Of a DNA stretch of 64,000 bases, positions 16,833-24,982 are shown piece by piece (position 1 is the first letter of the stretch; the number at the start of each line of letters is the position of its first letter). The DNA lies in contig JAHJPX010000004.1 in assembly GCA_018819515.1 (NCBI GenBank), forward strand, positions 111,607 through 175,606, in the 5' to 3' direction. The stretch is from Gammaproteobacteria bacterium (lineage in GTDB: Bacteria > Pseudomonadota > Gammaproteobacteria > Burkholderiales > Rhodocyclaceae). Position numbers and translations under genes: made by a program. Below the pieces are notes generated by a model. It searched no databases. It worked only from the letters and a program-made list of their open reading frames with translations, and had not been told where the DNA came from.

Positions 16833-18083
16833 CTACCTCACCCGCCGAACGCGTGCTCCCAGTGCCGTCAGTTTCTGTTCCAGTCCTTCGTAGCCGCGGT
16901 CGAGATGGTAGATGCGGTCGACCAGCGTCTTCCCCTGTGCCGCCAGCCCGGCGATCACGAGCCCCGCCGAGGCGCGCAAATCGGTCGCCATGACCGTCGC
17001 GCCGTCGAGTTGCGCAACCCCTCTCACCACGGCGGTGTTGCCGTCGATCTTGATGTCGGCGCCGAGACGGATCAACTCCACTGCATGCATGAAGCGATTT
17101 TCGAAGATCGTCTCGCGGATGATCGAGGTTCCATCCGCGACGGCGTCGATGGCCATGAACTGCGCCTGCATGTCCGTCGGAAAGGCCGGATAGGGCGCGG
17201 TGCGAATCGACACCGCAGTCAGCCGGGCGGGCGCCTTGAGGCGGATCGCGTCGCGCTCGGCGACGATCTCGCAGCCGGCGTCCATCAGCTTGTCGACCAC
17301 TGCGTCGAGATGGGACACCGACGCGCCCGTCAGGCGGATATTTCCGCCCGTTGCAGCCGCCGCGCAAAGATATGTACCGGTTTCGATGCGGTCGGGCATG
17401 ACGCGATGCGTGGCTCCGTGCAAACGCTCGACGCCACGAATGCGAATGACGTCGCTGCCCGCCCCGGATATCTGCGCACCCATCGCCACCAGACAGTTGG
17501 CCAGATCGACCACTTCCGGTTCGCGTGCCGCATTCTCGATTACCGTGTCGCCGGCAGCGAGGCAAGCCGCCATCATCAGGTTCTCGGTGCCCGTGACGGT
17601 CACCATGTCCGTAAACAAACGCGCCCCGGTGAGCCGACGGCACTTGGCGTGCACATAGCCCTGTTCGACAGCTATCTGTGCCCCCATCGCCTGCAAGCCC
17701 TTGATATGCTGGTCGACCGGTCGCGCGCCGATGGCGCAGCCACCCGGCAGGGACACCCTGGCGTCGCCCATGCGCGCCACCAGCGGACCGAGTACCAGGA
17801 TCGACGCCCGCATGGTCTTGACCATCTCGTAAGGCGCCACCGGCTGGTCCAGCCCGGAGGCATCGAGCGTGACGGTGCTGCCCTGACGGTCGACCTTGAC
17901 ACCCATCTGGGCCAGCAGGCGCAGCATGGTGCCGATGTCGTTCAACTCGGGAACATTGCTGAAGGTGACAGGTTCGGTAGTCAATAGCGCCGCGGTCAGC
18001 ATCGGCAACGCGGAATTCTTGGCGCCGGAAACCGACGTTTCGCCGCACAATGGCAGGCCACCCTCGATCAGAAGCTTGTCCAA
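16833..18083 (-). CDS. murA: UDP-N-acetylglucosamine 1-carboxyvinyltransferase
   Basis: A 416-residue MurA, which transfers enolpyruvate from PEP to UDP-GlcNAc, the first committed step of peptidoglycan synthesis. The active-site cysteine loop is LPGGCAIGARPVD (the cysteine is the fosfomycin target). KNSALPML, ENAAREPE and DRIYHLDRGYE match the family. The start is a TTG at 18083, chosen because MDKLLIEGG aligns with the E. coli N-terminus MDKF. bolA/ibaG, usually between mlaB and murA, is absent here, with only 20 bases between them. Confidence 0.96.
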   Translation of the reverse strand: MDKLLIEGGLPLCGETSVSGAKNSALPMLTAALLTTEPVTFSNVPELNDIGTMLRLLAQMGVKVDRQGSTVTLDASGLDQPVAPYEMVKTMRASILVLGPLVARMGDARVSLPGGCAIGARPVDQHIKGLQAMGAQIAVEQGYVHAKCRRLTGARLFTDMVTVTGTENLMMAACLAAGDTVIENAAREPEVVDLANCLVAMGAQISGAGSDVIRIRGVERLHGATHRVMPDRIETGTYLCAAAATGGNIRLTGASVSHLDAVVDKLMDAGCEIVAERDAIRLKAPARLTAVSIRTAPYPAFPTDMQAQFMAIDAVADGTSIIRETIFENRFMHAVELIRLGADIKIDGNTAVVRGVAQLDGATVMATDLRASAGLVIAGLAAQGKTLVDRIYHLDRGYEGLEQKLTALGARVRRVR

Positions 18084-18103
18084 TTACGGCCTTCCAAAGC
18101 GAA

Positions 18104-18385
18104 TCAAGACAACGGCAGCAATTCCGCCACGCCGTAAAGCGCCGCAAGGGAGCGCACGCTCTGCGGAACCCCGACGATGGCCAATGCCTGCCCCTTTTCG
18201 GCAGCTATGCGTGTCCAGGCCAACAGAACCGCCACGGCGGAAGAATCCGCTTCCGCGACATCGGTCAGGTCAACCACGGAAGCCCCGTTCACCAACGCGG
18301 ACTCGCCGGCTTCCCGCAACTCGGCCGCGGAGGCGATCACCATCGCCCCCTTTACCTTCAGGCGATCACCGGCAACCTCGATCAT
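18104..18385 (-). CDS. mlaB: STAS-domain protein MlaB
   Basis: A 93-residue STAS protein, the cytoplasmic MlaB subunit that stabilises the MlaFEDB phospholipid transporter by binding the MlaF ATPase. The loop with VVDLTDVAEADSSAVAVLLAW holds the serine/threonine region typical of STAS domains. It overlaps the mlaC stop region by four bases, in a leftward run. Confidence 0.88.
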   Translation of the reverse strand: MIEVAGDRLKVKGAMVIASAAELREAGESALVNGASVVDLTDVAEADSSAVAVLLAWTRIAAEKGQALAIVGVPQSVRSLAALYGVAELLPLS

Positions 18386-19002
18386 CCCTTGGTTGCGACT
18401 GAGTCGTCGCCGGTCTGGTTTTTGGCGCGAAGCGATGCGATCAGGCCATCGATACCATGGGTACTGATCTCCTGCGCGAACGAACTGCGATAGGTCGTCA
18501 CCAAGCTGATGCCCGCGACGGCAATGTCATAAACCTTCCAGCCCTGGTCTGTCTTTTCCAGGTTGTAGTCGATCTGCACCGGCTTGCCGGCCGTCTGGTT
18601 GACAACGGTCCGCACCAGCACGTCGGTGTCGGCCGGCTGCATCTTGAGCGGCTTGAAAGCGATTGCCTGGTTGCGATATTCGACGAACGCCTTCGAGTAG
18701 GTTCTGACCAGCAGGGTGCGGAATTCCTGGGTCAGGCTCTGCCGCTGATCAGCCGTCGCCTTACGCCAATCCTTGCCGACAGCCAGTTTCGTCATGTGCG
18801 CGAAATCGAAGTGGGGGAGCACCTTCACCTCGGCCAATTCGACTGCCTTGCGGAGATCTCCCGACTGGATGTCCTTGTCCTTGCGAACAATCTCCAGCAC
18901 GTCGTTGGAGACCATCCGCACCAACGCATCGGGCGCAATGTCGTCTGCGATGGAAAAAGTCGCCGCCAGCAAGCCGGCCAGAAATACCAACAAGCGCTTC
19001 AT
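18382..19002 (-). CDS. mlaC: Phospholipid-binding periplasmic protein MlaC
   Basis: A 206-residue exported protein with a clear signal peptide (MKRLLVFLAGLLAATFSIA). MlaC ferries phospholipids across the periplasm between the outer-membrane MlaA complex and inner-membrane MlaFEDB. The family core is visible as DWRKATADQRQSLTQEFRTLLVRTYSKAF. ATG 19002 is chosen because the signal peptide begins there; seventeen upstream in-frame codons do not look coding. Confidence 0.93.
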   Translation of the reverse strand: MKRLLVFLAGLLAATFSIADDIAPDALVRMVSNDVLEIVRKDKDIQSGDLRKAVELAEVKVLPHFDFAHMTKLAVGKDWRKATADQRQSLTQEFRTLLVRTYSKAFVEYRNQAIAFKPLKMQPADTDVLVRTVVNQTAGKPVQIDYNLEKTDQGWKVYDIAVAGISLVTTYRSSFAQEISTHGIDGLIASLRAKNQTGDDSVATKG

Positions 19003-19043
19003 GATGGAGTCCTTCCTGATTATTGATGTTATCCGTCGACCAC

Positions 19044-19766
19044 TCAGTCCCATTCTGGTTCCCGCGGTGGACGGCCGTCGAAGACCAGAGAGCGCCGCCG
19101 CTGCAGATAAGCGTCGCGGATATAAGCGTACTTGTCCAGCGCCGCCGCCTCGATGATCTGGTCCGCCGGCAGCAGAATCGCACGATCATTGACAAGACGA
19201 ACAGCAGTCAGGGAGTTGCGGGTCGGAACGTGATCGACGTTCCCGACCGGATCGGCATACAAATCCAGCACCAGACCGCCGGCATCGCGCACATCGCGCG
19301 GACCGAACACCGGCAACATGAGGTAGGGCCCGGGGCCGGCGCCCCAACGGCCGAAGGTCTGGCCGAAGTCCTCCTCGTGCTTTTCCAGCCCCATTTCGCT
19401 GGCCACGTCGAAGATCCCCAGTATCCCGAACGAACTGTTGAAGATGAACCGAGCGACATCGCCGACCGCATCGGCCGGTTTGCCTTGCAGCAGGTTGTTG
19501 ACCGCGATGAACGGGTCGGCAAAATTGCCGTAAAAATTGCTGATACCCGCACGCACCGGCCCGGGAAGCACAGCTTCATAGCCTTTCGCGACCGGCCGGA
19601 TCAGCACGGAATCAAGTCCTTCGTTGAATGCGAATATGGCGCGATTGAAGCCCTCGATGGGGTCGCGCTCGTCTTGCGCCGCCGCAGCACCGCAGACGAA
19701 CGAGGCCAGCAGTGCGACCGGCACCGCGACCCACAATCGCCGCAACGAAACGACCGATCCCCTATC
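19044..19766 (-). CDS. mlaA: Outer-membrane phospholipid protein MlaA (VacJ)
   Basis: About 240 residues of the MlaA/VacJ family, which removes mislocalised phospholipids from the outer leaflet of the outer membrane. DPIEGFNRAIFAFNEGLD, FGRWGAGPGPYLMLPVFGP and the YADPVG segment are diagnostic. GTG 19766 is chosen because AAGGAGAGG stands seven bases before it. An N-terminal export signal is present, but the cysteine region (SFVCG) is a poor lipobox. Its place between mlaD and mlaC is usual in betaproteobacteria. Confidence 0.92.
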   Translation of the reverse strand, partial: DRGSVVSLRRLWVAVPVALLASFVCGAAAAQDERDPIEGFNRAIFAFNEGLDSVLIRPVAKGYEAVLPGPVRAGISNFYGNFADPFIAVNNLLQGKPADAVGDVARFIFNSSFGILGIFDVASEMGLEKHEEDFGQTFGRWGAGPGPYLMLPVFGPRDVRDAGGLVLDLYADPVGNVDHVPTRNSLTAVRLVNDRAILLPADQIIEAAALDKYAYIRDAYLQRRRSLVFDGRPPREPEWD

Positions 19767-19789
19767 CACGAACGTCCCTCTCCTTGCCG

Positions 19790-20254
19790 TCAATTTCCGC
19801 TGTCTGCCGCTTTGTTGAACATGAACTGGCTGATCAGCTTCTCGATAACAACGGCCGACTGGGTCTTCTTGATGACATCGCCGTCCTTCAGGACTTCCGT
19901 ATCGCCACCCACCTCGAAACCGACGTACTGCTCCCCGAGCAATCCAGATGTCATGATGGTGGCAAAGGTGTCACTCGGAAACTCGTATTGTTTGCCGACC
20001 TGCATGCTGACTATCGCGACATAGTTCGCCGCGTCCAGGCGTATGTCCGAAACCCGGCCGACCACGACGCCTGCCGTCTTGACCGGTGCGCGTATCTTCA
20101 GGCTGCCGATGTTGTCGAACTTGGCATCGAGCCGATAGGTCTCGCCTACGCTTGCGCCACTGAGATTGCCGACTTTCAGGGCCAGAAACAGCAGCGACGC
20201 GAAACCGATGGCCACGAAAAAACCCACCCAGAGATCAAATTTCAGTCGGTTCAT
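19790..20254 (-). CDS. mlaD: MCE-domain phospholipid transporter subunit MlaD
   Basis: A 154-residue protein with one N-terminal membrane helix (DLWVGFFVAIGFASLLFLAL) and one MCE domain that forms the hexameric ring of MlaFEDB in the periplasm. The MCE core includes FDNIGSLKIRAPVKTAGVVVGRV and the later GLLGEQYVGFEVGG. ATG 20254 overlaps the mlaE stop by one base; longer in-frame readings translate mlaE in the wrong frame. Confidence 0.95.
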   Translation of the reverse strand: MNRLKFDLWVGFFVAIGFASLLFLALKVGNLSGASVGETYRLDAKFDNIGSLKIRAPVKTAGVVVGRVSDIRLDAANYVAIVSMQVGKQYEFPSDTFATIMTSGLLGEQYVGFEVGGDTEVLKDGDVIKKTQSAVVIEKLISQFMFNKAADSGN

Positions 20255-21048
20255 CAGGCACCCCGGAACATTAAAGCGGTAAGGATGAAATCGGCGGCGA
20301 GAATCGCCAGGGAAGAGGTGACGACGGTTCGGGTCGTCGCGCCCGAAACGCCTTCGGCTGTTGGCTCGGCATCGTAACCCTCGAAGACCGCGATCCAACT
20401 GACGATAACACCAAACACGAAGCTCTTGATCACACCGTTAACGATGTCTTCGCGAAAGTCGACCGCAGCCTGCATCTGCGACCAGAAGGAGCCCTCGTCG
20501 ACACCGATAAGCTTTACGCCGACCAGATATCCGCCGAAGACGCCCATGGCCGAAAAAAGCGCCGCCAGCAGCGGCATCGAAATCACGCCGGCCCAGAAAC
20601 GCGGCGCAACCACCCTGGCAATTGGATTGACTGCCATCATCTCCATGGCCGACAGTTGCTCGGTCGCCTTCATCAGGCCAATCTCCGCGGTAATCGCAGA
20701 ACCTGCCCGGCTGGCGAACAACAGCGCGGCGACGACCGGGCCGAGCTCGCGGACCAGCGACAGCGCCACCAGAACGCCCAGGGCTTCCGAGGAACCGTAG
20801 CGTTGCAAGGTATCGTAGCCCTGCAATCCCAGCACCATGCCGACGAACAATCCGGAAACCATGATGATGACGAGGGACAGGGTGCCGGTAAAGTAGATCT
20901 CCCGCACGGTCAGGAAAAAGCGGCGCAGCGCGGTCCCGGAATGCAACACGGTCATCAGGAAAAAGCGGCTGGCGAAGCCAAGGCGCCATATCCGGTCGTT
21001 TACGCCCTTGCCCAGCCAGCGCAGGGCCGTCTGCGTGCGCTCAAGCAT
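20254..21048 (-). CDS. mlaE: Phospholipid ABC transporter permease MlaE
   Basis: A 264-residue permease with five or six hydrophobic helices. ELGPVVAALLFASRAGSAITAEIGLMKATEQL is the strongly conserved MlaE segment, with the coupling helix. It forms a dimer at the core of MlaFEDB. ATG 21048 (MLERTQTALRWLG) is chosen; it overlaps mlaF by eight bases. An apparent upstream extension only mistranslates the end of mlaF. Confidence 0.95.
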   Translation of the reverse strand: MLERTQTALRWLGKGVNDRIWRLGFASRFFLMTVLHSGTALRRFFLTVREIYFTGTLSLVIIMVSGLFVGMVLGLQGYDTLQRYGSSEALGVLVALSLVRELGPVVAALLFASRAGSAITAEIGLMKATEQLSAMEMMAVNPIARVVAPRFWAGVISMPLLAALFSAMGVFGGYLVGVKLIGVDEGSFWSQMQAAVDFREDIVNGVIKSFVFGVIVSWIAVFEGYDAEPTAEGVSGATTRTVVTSSLAILAADFILTALMFRGA

Positions 21049-21865
21049 GACCGGCCACCGCGTGAATGTCTTCGCCGTAGGCGCGAGACGGATAGTGGAA
21101 CGCAACCGGACCGTCGGCTTCGCCCCAGACGAACTGATGAACGTAGGGAGCGTCGGAGTTGCGGATGTCGTCAGCGGTTCCTTCGGCGACGATCTTGCCT
21201 TCCGAAACAAAATAGACGTAATCGACGATCTTCAGCGATTCCTGAACGTCGTGGGTGACGATGATCGAGCTGGCGCCGAGCGCATCGTTGAGATTGCGGA
21301 TCAGGTCGCCGATGATCGAAAGCGAAATCGGATCCAGTCCGGCAAAAGGTTCGTCGTACATCATCAGCATGGGATCGAGCGCAATCGCCCGCGCCAAGGC
21401 GACCCGTCGCGCCATGCCGCCGGACAACTCGGAAGGCATCAGGTCCGCGACACCGCGCAGACCCACGGCTTCGAGCTTCATCATGACCAGATCATGAATC
21501 ATGTCGTCCGGCAGTTCGGTGTGCTCGCGCATCTGAAATGCGACGTTTTCATAAACCGACATATCGGTGAACAGTGCGCCGAACTGGAACAGCATACCCA
21601 TGCGACGGCGCAGCCCATAGAGCTCGTCGCTATCCAGACTGGCGACATCAAGGCCATTGACCCGGACCCGGCCCGAACTCGCTTTGAGCTGGCCACCAAT
21701 CAGCCTCAAGGTGGTCGTCTTGCCGCCGCCCGAGATGCCCATGATCGCCACGACCTTGCCGCGAGGGATTCTCATGCTGAATCCTGTGAGTATCGGGCGG
21801 CGATCATAGGCGAAATTGACGTCGGTCAACTCGACGAGCAACTCGGGCGGGGATAGTTGGGGCAT
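21041..21865 (-). CDS. mlaF: Phospholipid ABC transporter ATPase MlaF
   Basis: A 274-residue ABC ATPase, the motor of the Mla system. Walker A is GISGGGKTT, the signature is LSGGMARRVALAR, Walker B is MLMMYDEPFAGLDP and the switch histidine is in VTHD. It is the first gene of the leftward mla-murA run; its promoter must lie in the 144-base gap shared with the divergent response regulator. Confidence 0.95.
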   Translation of the reverse strand: MPQLSPPELLVELTDVNFAYDRRPILTGFSMRIPRGKVVAIMGISGGGKTTTLRLIGGQLKASSGRVRVNGLDVASLDSDELYGLRRRMGMLFQFGALFTDMSVYENVAFQMREHTELPDDMIHDLVMMKLEAVGLRGVADLMPSELSGGMARRVALARAIALDPMLMMYDEPFAGLDPISLSIIGDLIRNLNDALGASSIIVTHDVQESLKIVDYVYFVSEGKIVAEGTADDIRNSDAPYVHQFVWGEADGPVAFHYPSRAYGEDIHAVAGHA

Positions 21866-22009
21866 ACGGACTCAAGTGAAATTGAGGGCAAATTCTATCA
21901 AAATTGCCGCATCCGCCCGATGGCATGCGATGATAGCCGGATGAATCACTCTGCCGACCCATTGCCGCCGCCCGTCAGCGCGGGCTGAGAAGGCGTGTCG
22001 AGGTTCCGC

Positions 22010-23455
22010 ATGACCGGATTCCGGACAACTGATCGATTGTCCCTGCTGCTTGTAGACGACGATCCACTGATCGGCGAAACCCTCGCCTATTTCCTCGGTC
22101 GCGACTTCGCGGTCACGCTCGCAACCAGCCGATTTGACGCGCTGGCAAAAGTCCGCGATATGCCGTCTCCCCCCGGGATCGCCCTGGTCGATCTCGGCTT
22201 GCCGCCGAAACCGCACCGGCCCGACGAGGGTCTCGCCCTGGTTACCGAGTTGCTCGCGCTGGCACCTGCCATGCCCATTGTCATTCTGTCGGGCCAGAAT
22301 GACGAAGCCAATGCCCGGCATGCGCGAGCCCTCGGCGCCGCCGATTTCGTTGCCAAACCCGCTGATCCGGAAAAGTTGCGGCAGATGTTGCACGAGCTGC
22401 TGGCTTTCGAGGAAGTACCGGCAGCCGCGGACATCGAACTGGTCGGCAAAAGCCCGCCGATGGAAAAACTGCATGCCCAGTTGCGCCAGTACGCAAACTC
22501 GCCCTTCCCGGTGCTCATCGAAGGCGAATCGGGCAGCGGCAAGGAACTGGCGGCGGAGGCGCTGCACCGGCTGTCGGATCGTGCCGCACAACCTTACCTT
22601 GCCCTCAACTGCGCGGCGATCTCGCCAAATCTGGTGGAGCCGGCCCTGTTCGGGCAGGCCAAGGGCGCATTCACGGGCGCGGTAGGCAGCCGTGCCGGAT
22701 ATTTCGAAGAAGCCGGTGACGGTACGCTGTTCCTCGACGAAATCGGCGAACTGCCGCTCGACCTGCAGCCGAAACTGCTGCGTGTGCTGGAGAACGGCCA
22801 GTACCAGCGGGTCGGCGAGACCCAGCCGCGTGTTTCTCGCGCCCGCGTCATCGCGGCCACCAACCGCGACCTCAGGAAGGAAGTTCGCGAAGGGCGTTTC
22901 CGCGCTGATCTATACCATCGCCTGTCCGTGTTCACCATCGGCGTTCCGCCCTTGCGCGACATGGGCGCGGATCGCCTCCTCCTGCTCGACCATTTCCGCC
23001 GGCGCTACGCGGAATCGAGTCGCGGTGAAGCCTTCACCCTGACTCCCGAGGCGAAAGCCCGCTGGTCCGAGTATCACTTCCCAGGCAACGTGCGTGAACT
23101 GCGCAACATCGTCATCCGGCTGATGGCAAAGCACGAGCACCAGCCCATTAGCCGAGCCGACCTGGAAGCGGAACTCGACTGCAGCGACTCCGTGGCCATG
23201 ACCGCTGCCATGCCGCGCGACGATGAACAACTGGCTGGCATGGCACACCGCCATCTTCGCCAGGCAAGCCATTTCAGCCTCGACGAAACGTTGCGGCGCT
23301 GGGAGGCCGCCTATATTGCCGCCGCGCAACAGATGACGCACGGCAACGTCAGCCAGGCGGCGAAGTTGCTTGGCATCAATCGCACCACCCTGTACAACCG
23401 CATGGAAGTCCTCGCCCGCTCGGCCGGGGACGCCACCGACACCGGAACGCGATAA
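22010..23455 (+). CDS. Sigma-54-dependent response regulator
   Basis: A 481-residue NtrC-type regulator. A receiver domain (about residues 8-125) has the acidic pair in LLVDDDPL, the phospho-acceptor Asp in ALVDLGLPP and the Lys in FVAKPAD. The AAA+ domain has Walker A GESGSGKE (~residue 171) and the sigma-54 contact loop GAFTGA (~residue 219). A FIS-type helix-turn-helix ends the protein (NVSQAAKLLGINRTTLYNRM). ATG 22010 is preferred to a GTG five codons upstream on ribosome-site spacing. It ends two bases before mshM, so it belongs to the pilus operon and is a good candidate activator of the sigma-54 promoter at 41169. Confidence 0.9.
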   Translation: MTGFRTTDRLSLLLVDDDPLIGETLAYFLGRDFAVTLATSRFDALAKVRDMPSPPGIALVDLGLPPKPHRPDEGLALVTELLALAPAMPIVILSGQNDEANARHARALGAADFVAKPADPEKLRQMLHELLAFEEVPAAADIELVGKSPPMEKLHAQLRQYANSPFPVLIEGESGSGKELAAEALHRLSDRAAQPYLALNCAAISPNLVEPALFGQAKGAFTGAVGSRAGYFEEAGDGTLFLDEIGELPLDLQPKLLRVLENGQYQRVGETQPRVSRARVIAATNRDLRKEVREGRFRADLYHRLSVFTIGVPPLRDMGADRLLLLDHFRRRYAESSRGEAFTLTPEAKARWSEYHFPGNVRELRNIVIRLMAKHEHQPISRADLEAELDCSDSVAMTAAMPRDDEQLAGMAHRHLRQASHFSLDETLRRWEAAYIAAAQQMTHGNVSQAAKLLGINRTTLYNRMEVLARSAGDATDTGTR

Positions 23456-23457
23456 CC

Positions 23458-24906
23458 ATGTATCTGGAACACTTCGGCCTCTCCGAGGTCCCCTTCCGCA
23501 TCACGCCGCACACGGAGTTCTTCTACTACGGCGCCAATCGCGGCGCCACACTCAACGCGCTGATCTACGCCATCGTTCACGACGAGGGAATCGTCAAGGT
23601 GAGCGGCGAAGTCGGCAGCGGTAAGACGATGCTCTGCCGCGTGCTCGTGGAGTCGCTGCCGCCGCACGTCGTCATCGTCTATCTGTCCAACCCCTCCCTG
23701 TCGCGCGACGACATTTTGTTCGCAATTGCCGCCGACCTCGACCTCAACCTTCCCCTCAACGCACGTACCAGCGCCGTGGTACGCGCGCTGCACGAAAAAC
23801 TGATCGACCTGCACGGACAGGGACGCCAGGTCGTGGTGCTGATCGACGAAGCGCACGCCATGCCGATGGAAACGCTGGAGGAAATTCGCCTGCTGTCCAA
23901 CCTCGAAACCAGCCACCACAAGCTGCTGCAACTGGTCATGTTCGGTCAGCCCGAGCTCGACCAGACCCTCGCCCGGTCCGACATGCGGCAACTCAAGGAA
24001 CGCATCACGCAGCACTTCACCCTGGAACCGATGCGTCAGGACGATATCGCCGAGTACATCGAATTCCGCATGCGCACCGCAGGCTACAAGGGCCCGCAGC
24101 CATTCACGCCGGGGGCGATCAAGCTCATTGCTTCCGCATCGCTGGGGTTGACGCGCCGCGTCAACATCCTGGCGGAAAAGTCGCTGCTGGCCGCGTTTGC
24201 CGACGGCAGGCACGAGATCACCCAGAAGGAAGTCGCCGCCGCCATCCGCGATACCGCATACGACCACCCGCGCGCCGCGATGTGGCGCAAGGTGGCGATT
24301 GCCGTCGCAGTTGTCGCCACGATTGCCGTCGCGGCAACGCTAGTCGCCGTGTTCGGTAACGGTTCGGCGCAGCGCATGCCCGCGCCGGCCAATGCCGCGG
24401 TGGCGCCGGCCCCGGTCGCGCCTTCGCCTCCCGTTGCCGAAGAACCCGTCGCAGCAGCGCCGGCCAGCCCGGGCTCCGGCACCGAACCCGCCCCGGACGG
24501 CGTGTCGCCACGGCTGACTTTTCCTGCGGCTGCCGCTACTGTCGCCGCCATTCCCAAGACCGCCTTGGCCGCCGCTGCTGCCCGACTGAGTCCCGCCGCA
24601 CAGCAACGGCTGCTCGAAACCCGCCAATGGATCGATGCCACCGACAGCCGGCGCTGGTTCATACAACTCGTCACCACCGACACCAGCCAGATCGACTACG
24701 CCCAGAACTACCTGACCATGGCCGACCGCCTGCTGAAGCCGGAACATGCCCGGCTCTACATGGCCGACACGGGAAGGGAACAGCGCATCGGCATCATCCA
24801 TGGCGAATTCCCGAGCATGGGCGCCGCTTACGCCGCCATTGAAAAATTGCCGCCGGAGCTGCGCACCAATAGCCCGTTCCCGAGACAAGTTTTGTGGTTG
24901 GAGTAA
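23458..24906 (+). CDS. mshM: MSHA biogenesis ATPase MshM (ExeA type)
   Basis: A 482-residue protein. The N-terminal ExeA-type AAA ATPase begins MYLEHFGLSEVPFRITP, with Walker A GEVGSGKT (~residue 49) and Walker B VVVLIDEAHAM. A membrane helix near residues 280-300 leads to an alanine/proline linker and a C-terminal region (WFIQLVTTDTSQIDYAQNYL) that resembles a peptidoglycan-binding SPOR domain. MshM helps place the pilus secretin in the wall. The linker holds residues 348-355, GVSPRLTF, from a copy of the 24-base repeat. Confidence 0.9.
   Translation: MYLEHFGLSEVPFRITPHTEFFYYGANRGATLNALIYAIVHDEGIVKVSGEVGSGKTMLCRVLVESLPPHVVIVYLSNPSLSRDDILFAIAADLDLNLPLNARTSAVVRALHEKLIDLHGQGRQVVVLIDEAHAMPMETLEEIRLLSNLETSHHKLLQLVMFGQPELDQTLARSDMRQLKERITQHFTLEPMRQDDIAEYIEFRMRTAGYKGPQPFTPGAIKLIASASLGLTRRVNILAEKSLLAAFADGRHEITQKEVAAAIRDTAYDHPRAAMWRKVAIAVAVVATIAVAATLVAVFGNGSAQRMPAPANAAVAPAPVAPSPPVAEEPVAAAPASPGSGTEPAPDGVSPRLTFPAAAATVAAIPKTALAAAAARLSPAAQQRLLETRQWIDATDSRRWFIQLVTTDTSQIDYAQNYLTMADRLLKPEHARLYMADTGREQRIGIIHGEFPSMGAAYAAIEKLPPELRTNSPFPRQVLWLE
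24499..24522 (+). repeat. 24-base dispersed repeat inside the mshM linker
   Basis: Reads GGCGTGTCGCCACGGCTGAC plus TTTT, two changes from the commonest form. It is in frame and encodes GVSPRLTF in the variable linker between the membrane helix and the SPOR-like end of MshM. Confidence 0.85.
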
Positions 24907-24982
24907 GATTTGTATAGTATTGTGGAAACGCTGCACGCATAAGAATCAAGCACATACGAATTAATATGACGCCGAGGCCTCG

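Noticed and set aside
18749..18767. Weak match to the reverse repeat inside mlaC
   Set aside because: Lies in the conserved WRKATADQR codons and lacks the A run; probably chance.
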